From: Brevundimonas vancanneytii
GTDB taxonomy: Bacteria; Pseudomonadota; Alphaproteobacteria; Caulobacterales; Caulobacteraceae
NCBI GenBank assembly: GCA_945874855.1
Contig: CAMCIP010000074.1
Span: forward strand, 1-10,163
Reading direction: 5' to 3'
Length of the DNA: 10,163 bases
In this document: in pieces, positions 5,980 through 10,163 of the stretch
How positions within the stretch are numbered: the first letter of the stretch is position 1
Layout: each line of letters opens with the position of its first letter
The notes under the pieces: model-generated
The model's database searches: none
What the model was told of the DNA's origin: nothing
Seen by the model: the letters and a program-made list of their open reading frames with translations, nothing else
Translations under genes and position numbers: made by a program

Positions 5980-8136
5980 TTGTCCCAGGCCCGTCAGCCC
6001 GTCGCCTCATCCCGCGCGACGGAGGATGTGGTCCGCTATCGCGCCGTGCGCGGTCGCATGCCCGAGCTGGCGCAGGGCCTGTCGGCCGAAGACCTGCAGG
6101 CCCAATCCATGCCCGATGCCAGTCCCGGCAAGTGGCATCTGGGCCATGTCGGCTGGTTCTTCGAGGCCATGCTGCTGTCCCGGCAGGACGGCCATGTCAG
6201 TGTCGATCCCCGTCTGCAGGCCCTGTTCAACTCCTACTATGAGGCCTTGGGCAAGCGCGTGACGCGCGCCGAGCGTGGCCTGATGACCCGCCCTTCACTG
6301 GACGAGGTGATGGCTTACCGCGCCGAAATCGACGCGCGTATGGAAGCCTGGCTGTCGGCCGGGGTGGAAGACCCCCAGGAGCGCTATCTGCTGGAACTGG
6401 GGTTGCACCACGAGCAGCAGCATCAGGAGCTTTTCCTGATGGATCTGCTGCACCTGATGTCGCGCTCGCCGCTCGATCCCGCCGCCTATGACGTCGAGCC
6501 GCGCGCCGTGCCGGTCCCTACGCCCGGAGAAGGCTTCGCGGCGCTGACGGGCGGTCTGGTGGAGATCGGCGCGGACGCAGGTTTCGCCTTCGACAACGAG
6601 CGGCCCCGGCACAAGTCCCATCTTGTGCCCTTTGCCATCTCGGTGGCCCTGGTCACTGCAGGCGAATGGATCGGCTTCATCGAGGATGACGGCTATCGGC
6701 GGCCCGAGCTTTGGCTGGCCGACGGCTGGGACGCGGTGCGACGGCTGGGCTGGACGGCGCCCGAATACTGGCGCCGCGAGGCGGACGGCGAGTGGACCGC
6801 CATGACCCTGACCGGGCGGGCCCCCGTCGCCCGGTCGGCTCCGGTGCGCCACATCAGCTTCTACGAGGCCGACGCCTTCGCGCGCTGGACCGGCAAGCGC
6901 CTGCCCACCGAGATGGAGTGGGAACACGCCTGCATGGCCGGCGTCCTGCCCGACGCCTTCGGCGAGGTGTGGCAGTGGACCTCCAGCGCCTATCTGCCCT
7001 ACCCGGGGTTTCGCCCGACGCCCGGCACGGCTGCCGAGTACAATGGCAAGTTCATGAGCGGGCAGATGGTGTTGCGCGGCTCCGCGTTCGCCACGCCGGA
7101 GGGCCATGCGCGGGCGACCTATCGCAACTTCTTCCAGCCGCATCAGCGCTGGGCCTTCACCGGCCTGCGACTCGCCGATGAGCCCTCGCTGACCGACCGC
7201 GTGCTGGAGCCGGTGCAGACGGCCCAGTTCCGCGAGGCCCTGCTGACCGGTCTCAGCCGGCCCCGTAAAGCCATGTCCCCCAAATGGTTCTACGACGCCC
7301 GCGGCAGCGAACTGTTCGAGGACATCACCCGGCTGGAGGCCTATTATCCGACCCGTCAGGAGGCCGCCCTGCTGAAGACGATCGCGCCGCGGCTGGCCGA
7401 GGCCTTCGGGCCGGGTGCCGTTCTGGTCGAATTCGGGTCGGGGGCCAGCGAGAAGACCCGGACCCTGCTGGACGCCGTGACCGATCTGGCGGCCTATGTG
7501 GCCATCGACATCAGCCCCGACGCCCTGGCCGAGGCCAAGGCGCGCCTTGAGGGCCTGTATCCGTCCCTGCCGGTGAGGACCCTCGCCGGCGACTTCCTCG
7601 CCCTGGAACGGCTGCCGCACGATCTGCCCGAGGGGCGTCGCGTGGGGTTCTTCCCGGGTTCGACCATAGGCAATCTGGAGCCGCCCGAGGCCGTGGCCTT
7701 CCTGACCACGGCGCGCCGGCTTCTGGGGCCGGACGCCCTGTTTCTCCTGGGTGTGGATCTGGTCAAGGACGTCGGCGTTCTGGAACGCGCCTATGACGAT
7801 CCGGAGGGCGTGACGGCGGCCTTCAACATGAACCTTCTGGTCCGGGCCAACCGCGAGCTGAAGGCCGACTTCGACCTGTCGGCGTTCCGTCACAAGGCAG
7901 TCTGGAACGCGGCGCGGTCAGCGGTTGAGATGCATCTGGAGTCCCGCCGCGCCCAGACGGTGCATGTCGCCGGTCGCACCTTCGGTTTCGATGCGGGCGA
8001 GACGATTCACACGGAAAGCTCGCGCAAGTTCACCGAGCTCAGCCTGCGGGACATGGTGACCGCGGCCGGGTGGACCCTGCTGAAGATCGACGTGGCCCCC
8101 GAACCCTCGGTGGCGCTGGCGCTGCTGGCGGCCTGA
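5980..8136 (+). CDS. egtBD: EgtB-EgtD fusion: ergothioneine sulfoxide synthase and histidine N-alpha-methyltransferase
   Basis: One 718-residue frame carries two ergothioneine enzymes. Residues 1 to about 400 are EgtB, the iron-dependent enzyme that joins hercynine to a Cys-containing thiol with O2. A DinB-like domain supplies the His triad (H56 in KWHLGH; H144 and H148 in HEQQH), and an FGE-sulfatase domain (about 185-400) ends in YRNFFQPHQRWAFTGLRLA. Residues from about 401 to 718 are EgtD, which methylates histidine three times with SAM. It shows PKWFYDARGSELFE, the SAM loop VEFGSGASEKT (483-493), GSTIGN with N565, and TESS with E679 and S681, matching the histidine-binding Glu282 and Ser284 of M. 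smegmatis EgtD. No linker and no ribosome binding site with a start codon is seen at the junction (about 7171-7201). Start TTG 5980 has GGAG 9 nt upstream; GTG 6028 and ATG 6058 are alternatives that trim the N-terminus. No egtA, egtC or egtE is in the window. Confidence 0.93.
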   Translation: MSQARQPVASSRATEDVVRYRAVRGRMPELAQGLSAEDLQAQSMPDASPGKWHLGHVGWFFEAMLLSRQDGHVSVDPRLQALFNSYYEALGKRVTRAERGLMTRPSLDEVMAYRAEIDARMEAWLSAGVEDPQERYLLELGLHHEQQHQELFLMDLLHLMSRSPLDPAAYDVEPRAVPVPTPGEGFAALTGGLVEIGADAGFAFDNERPRHKSHLVPFAISVALVTAGEWIGFIEDDGYRRPELWLADGWDAVRRLGWTAPEYWRREADGEWTAMTLTGRAPVARSAPVRHISFYEADAFARWTGKRLPTEMEWEHACMAGVLPDAFGEVWQWTSSAYLPYPGFRPTPGTAAEYNGKFMSGQMVLRGSAFATPEGHARATYRNFFQPHQRWAFTGLRLADEPSLTDRVLEPVQTAQFREALLTGLSRPRKAMSPKWFYDARGSELFEDITRLEAYYPTRQEAALLKTIAPRLAEAFGPGAVLVEFGSGASEKTRTLLDAVTDLAAYVAIDISPDALAEAKARLEGLYPSLPVRTLAGDFLALERLPHDLPEGRRVGFFPGSTIGNLEPPEAVAFLTTARRLLGPDALFLLGVDLVKDVGVLERAYDDPEGVTAAFNMNLLVRANRELKADFDLSAFRHKAVWNAARSAVEMHLESRRAQTVHVAGRTFGFDAGETIHTESSRKFTELSLRDMVTAAGWTLLKIDVAPEPSVALALLAA

Positions 8137-8141
8137 GCCGC

Positions 8142-8372
8142 CTATTCGGCGGGCGTCGCGTCCGCGCCGTCGTCCGGCTTGCGGCTTCCGTAAGAGGCTT
8201 CGCCGCTCTTGCGACCGGCCTTGGCCGCGAGACCGCGATCCTGGGAGAAGCTGCGTTTTTCGCTGGGCACGCTGGCACCGCCCTTGCGCGCGATGGCGCG
8301 CTGACGTGCGGGATCCATGGAGGCGAAGCCGCGCTTGGAGACGCCGGAGGCTTTGGGAGGCTGAAGGGACAT
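8142..8372 (-). CDS. KGG-motif general stress protein (YciG/con-10-like)
   Basis: This 76-residue protein belongs to the stress-induced KGG-repeat family (PF10685 type). It contains RGFASMDPARQRAIARKGG (residues 14-32), followed by VPSEKRSFSQDRGLAAKAGRKSG, the pattern found in many alphaproteobacterial members. Such proteins are small, hydrophilic and basic, and are induced by general stress or stationary phase; their biochemical function is unknown. The start is clear: AAGGAGAGG (minus strand, 8387-8379) is 6 nt before ATG 8372. An EcfG-like promoter lies upstream. The gene converges on egtBD, with only 5 nt between the two stop codons. Confidence 0.87.
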   Translation of the reverse strand: MSLQPPKASGVSKRGFASMDPARQRAIARKGGASVPSEKRSFSQDRGLAAKAGRKSGEASYGSRKPDDGADATPAE

Positions 8373-8411
8373 TGAGGTCCTCTCCTTGCTGGAACAGGGG
8401 GGTGATCCGAC

Positions 8412-8436
8412 AACCCCCGGGGCCGGCTTCCGTTCC
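8412..8436 (-). promoter_or_regulatory. Candidate EcfG (general stress sigma factor) promoter for the KGG gene
   Basis: Read on the minus strand, GGAAC (8436-8432), a 16-nt spacer and GGTT (8415-8412) match the alphaproteobacterial EcfG/SigT form GGAAC-N16/17-CGTT with a single mismatch. It lies 40 nt upstream of the KGG start codon. The predicted transcript would start near 8405 and include the ribosome binding site. The stress-protein family of the gene fits this class of promoter. Confidence 0.55.
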
Positions 8437-8486
8437 TTCGGGAGCCTGCGCCACAGACAGGGCCAGGCCGCCGAGTCTTGGACGAG

Positions 8487-8636
8487 TCAGGCGACCACGG
8501 CGGGTCGGCCCGGCTGGCCGGGGTCGATCGACGGAGACGTTTCCGGACCCTGCGCCGGCGGATCGATCTCGGGCGGCGACCGCGTGGTGTCGGGCATCTC
8601 GGGCGGCGAGACGGGTTCGGGCATCGGATCGGACAT
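8487..8636 (-). CDS. Small proline-rich hypothetical protein
   Basis: This is a 49-residue reading frame not recognised as a known family. It starts at ATG 8636, with AGGAAG 7 nt upstream (minus strand, 8649-8644), and ends at TGA 8489-8487. The product is acidic and 15 of its 49 residues are proline, in SPPEMPD, SPPEID and DPP motifs; it has no membrane helix, signal peptide or cysteine and is probably disordered. It lies 56 nt downstream of the metallo-hydrolase gene on the same strand and could be cotranscribed with it. High GC makes proline-rich frames cheap, so chance is a real alternative; the ribosome binding site and position are the main support. Confidence 0.45.
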   Translation of the reverse strand: MSDPMPEPVSPPEMPDTTRSPPEIDPPAQGPETSPSIDPGQPGRPAVVA

Positions 8637-8692
8637 GGCTGCGCTTCCTGGCGTGACGCCTCTCCAACGCGCCGCGCCGACTCCGGTTCGGT

Positions 8693-9364
8693 TCAGCCCC
8701 GACCCAGGGCCCGATCGGACACGAAGGGGTTGCTCGCGCGCTCGGCCCCGAAGGTCGATCCCGGCCCGTGACCCGGCACGAACTGGACGTCGTCGCCCAG
8801 CGGCCAGAGCTTGGTCGTGACCGACTGGATCAGCGTCTGCAGATCCCCGCGCGGGAAGTCGGTCCGGCCGATGGAGCCCTGGAACAGCACATCGCCGACC
8901 TGGGCGAAGCGGGCGGCGCGGCAGAAGAAGATGACGTGGCCGGGCGTGTGGCCAGGGGTGTGGAACACCTCCCAGGTCATCTCGCCCAGCGTCAGCGAGT
9001 CGCCCTCGGCCAGCCAGCGGGTCGGGGTGAAGCTGCGCATCGGCTCCAGCCCATACTGCGCCGCCTGGGCCGGGATGCCGTCGATCCAGAACTGGTCTTC
9101 CGGATGCGGGCCGATGATGGGCGCGCCGGACTTCTCCGCCATCTCGGCCGCGCCCCCGGCATGGTCCAGGTGGCCATGGGTGATCCAGATCTGATCCAGC
9201 GTCAGGCCGCGTCGCGCGATCTCGGCCAGGATCGCGTCCACGGACCCGCCGGGATCGATCACCGCCGCCTTGTTGGTGACCGTGCACCAGACGACAGTGC
9301 AGTTCTGCTGAAACGCCGTCACGGGCGCGACGAAGAGGCCGAGAGGGAAGGGGGCGTCGGTCAT
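8693..9364 (-). CDS. MBL-fold metallo-hydrolase, YcbL/glyoxalase II-like
   Basis: This 223-residue cytoplasmic metallo-beta-lactamase-fold hydrolase resembles YcbL-type glyoxalase II, which hydrolyses S-lactoylglutathione or related thioesters. The binuclear metal site is complete: THGHLDH (H63, H65, D67, H68), H139 in TPGHTPGH, D158 in GDVLF and H199 in PGHG. GSIGRTDFPRGD (163-174) is a YcbL-type signature. The length fits YcbL (about 215) rather than classical GloB, which has an extra C-terminal substrate-binding domain. Start ATG 9364 gives a normal N-terminus (NCTVVWCTVTNKAAVIDPGG follows), though no strong ribosome binding site precedes it. It is divergent from tig. Substrate assignment is by similarity only. 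Confidence 0.9.
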   Translation of the reverse strand: MTDAPFPLGLFVAPVTAFQQNCTVVWCTVTNKAAVIDPGGSVDAILAEIARRGLTLDQIWITHGHLDHAGGAAEMAEKSGAPIIGPHPEDQFWIDGIPAQAAQYGLEPMRSFTPTRWLAEGDSLTLGEMTWEVFHTPGHTPGHVIFFCRAARFAQVGDVLFQGSIGRTDFPRGDLQTLIQSVTTKLWPLGDDVQFVPGHGPGSTFGAERASNPFVSDRALGRG

Positions 9365-9408
9365 GCGGACTGCATAACGGTATGGCCTTGATCACGGAAC
9401 CGCCCGCG

Positions 9409-9437
9409 TTGACCTTTGCCCCCTCTCTCGACATAAG
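9409..9437 (+). promoter_or_regulatory. Possible sigma-70-type promoter for tig
   Basis: TTGACC (9409-9414), a 17-nt spacer and CATAAG (9432-9437) lie in the 172-nt gap between the divergent metallo-hydrolase and tig genes. The first five bases of TTGACA and the central ATAA of TATAAT are kept. It would give a leader of about 90 nt. Confidence 0.45.
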
Positions 9438-9460
9438 GGCGGGCTTCGAGGTGCCGCTCC

Positions 9461-9484
9461 GCAAGGGCGGCCCTTCTTGCTTTT
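9461..9484 (+). terminator. Hairpin plus T4 in the tig leader (possible attenuator)
   Basis: GCAAG (9461-9465) pairs with CTTGC (9476-9480), with GG/CC pairs inside, and TTTT follows directly at 9481-9484. An alternative inner pairing is AAGGG with CCCTT. No plus-strand gene ends just upstream, so if it is transcribed it lies in the 5' leader of tig. The stem is short and the T-run minimal, so it may be only a structured leader. Confidence 0.3.
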
Positions 9485-9536
9485 CCCATCGCGCGTCCGC
9501 CCGGCCGTCCGCGCCCCAGAGCGTCAGACCCCTCCC

Positions 9537-10163
9537 ATGCAAGTCGTCGAAAAGTCCAACGAAGGCCTCAGCCGCGTCCTGGCGGTGACCATCCCCGCCG
9601 CCGAGCTGAATGCAAAGCTCGACGCCCGGATCAAGGAGGTCTCGCCGCAGATGAAGCTCAAGGGCTTCCGTCCCGGCAAGGTGCCCGCCGCGCATGTGAA
9701 GAAGACGTTCGGTCGCGACCTGATGGGCGAGATCGTCAATGCCGCCCTGAACGAGTCCAGCCAGAAGGCGCTGGATGAGGCCAAATTCCGTCCCGCCGCC
9801 CCCGCCGAGATGAAGCTGGTCTCGGACATGGAGAAGGTCGTCGCGGGCCAGGAAGACCTGACCTACGAGATGGCGCTGGAAGTTATGCCCGACTTCACCC
9901 CCGTCGACGTCAAGACGCTGAAGCTGTCGCGCCCGGTCTATGAGGCGTCCGACGCCGATCTGGACGAGGCGCTGAAGGAACTGGCCGGCCAGTCGAAGAC
10001 CTACGCCGACAAAAAGGGCAAGACGGTCAAGGCGGCCGAGGGCGACCAGGTCACGATCGACTTCATCGGCAAGGTCGACGGAGAGGTGTTCGAGGGCGGC
10101 TCGATGAACGACGCCGATCTGGTGATCGGCTCCAACCGCTTCATCCCCGGCTTCGAAGAGCAG
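9537..10163 (+). CDS. tig: Trigger factor, 3'-truncated
   Basis: Trigger factor is the ribosome-bound chaperone and peptidyl-prolyl isomerase that meets nascent chains at the exit tunnel. The first 209 codons are in the window. The N-terminal ribosome-binding domain (about 1-115) carries the GFRPGKVP loop that docks on ribosomal protein L23, and the FKBP-type isomerase domain begins at about residue 160 with GDQVTIDFIGKVDGEVFEGG and continues past the window end. ATG 9537 begins MQVVEKSNEGLSRVL, the usual start. No strong Shine-Dalgarno is visible in the C-rich stretch before it. In many bacteria clpP, clpX and lon follow tig, which lies outside this window. Confidence 0.96.
   Translation, partial: MQVVEKSNEGLSRVLAVTIPAAELNAKLDARIKEVSPQMKLKGFRPGKVPAAHVKKTFGRDLMGEIVNAALNESSQKALDEAKFRPAAPAEMKLVSDMEKVVAGQEDLTYEMALEVMPDFTPVDVKTLKLSRPVYEASDADLDEALKELAGQSKTYADKKGKTVKAAEGDQVTIDFIGKVDGEVFEGGSMNDADLVIGSNRFIPGFEEQ

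Noticed and set aside
7178..7181. ATGA at the EgtB/EgtD junction as a remnant stop/start overlap
   Set aside because: The ATG is not in the EgtD frame and the TGA is not in the EgtB frame, so it does not split the gene as it stands.
6295..7893. 532-codon minus-strand frame opposite egtBD
   Set aside because: Shadow frame caused by third-position GC bias on the real strand.
8425..8446. Hairpin GGCTTCCG/CGGGAGCC as a terminator of the small minus-strand frame
   Set aside because: It needs a G-T pair on the plus strand, has a mismatch on the minus strand and no T-run; it overlaps the better-supported stress promoter.
8473..8683. GANTC (CcrM methylation) sites at 8473, 8484 and 8679, and one at 5957 before egtBD
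   Set aside because: Such 4-base-specific sites occur often by chance; without conservation or expression data their positions say nothing about regulation.
9437..9484. tRNA-like stretch with TTCGA upstream of tig
   Set aside because: No acceptor stem, D-arm or anticodon arm can be drawn around it; the match is only to a short T-loop-like sequence.

Overview
The window is a gene-dense, very GC-rich stretch with GTG and TTG starts, short gaps and long meaningless antisense frames. The protein types point to an alphaproteobacterium, most likely Caulobacterales and perhaps Brevundimonas-like: a TatA starting MGxMSIWHW, an SPFH/NfeD pair, an EgtB/EgtD ergothioneine module, a KGG stress protein and a possible GGAAC-N16-GGTT promoter. 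This placement is inferred from sequence style, not from a search. Both ends cut through genes: a Nudix hydrolase at the left and trigger factor at the right.

Left part (1-2345): the 3' end of a Nudix hydrolase gene is followed by a two-gene membrane unit, an SPFH/band 7 (QmcA-like) protein and its usual partner NfeD. It meets ribonuclease HI (rnhA) head-on, and the two stop codons share one CTAG.

Centre (2369-4556): tatA-tatB-tatC encode the twin-arginine translocase. tatA has a GTG start set by a good ribosome binding site, and tatB and tatC overlap by 4 nt. A small SCP2-type lipid-binding protein gene follows, with its own possible promoter. A composite palindromic intergenic repeat (about 4567-4689) separates it from an acyl-CoA dehydrogenase of the ACAD10/11-like type.

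Right part (5980-10163): the most notable gene is a 718-codon reading frame joining EgtB (sulfoxide synthase) to EgtD (histidine methyltransferase) in one chain. Together they carry out the two central steps of ergothioneine synthesis. The order, EgtB then EgtD, is the reverse of fungal Egt1. The fusion gene converges, with a 5-nt gap, on a KGG-motif general-stress gene that has a plausible EcfG-type promoter. Next come a small proline-rich reading frame and a YcbL/glyoxalase II-like metallo-hydrolase, both on the minus strand. Last is the start of tig (trigger factor), whose leader carries a possible promoter and a hairpin followed by four T.

No rRNA, tRNA, CRISPR, insertion sequence or phage gene was seen. 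The themes are envelope function (SPFH/NfeD, Tat), lipid metabolism (SCP2, acyl-CoA dehydrogenase) and redox/stress protection (ergothioneine, KGG protein).
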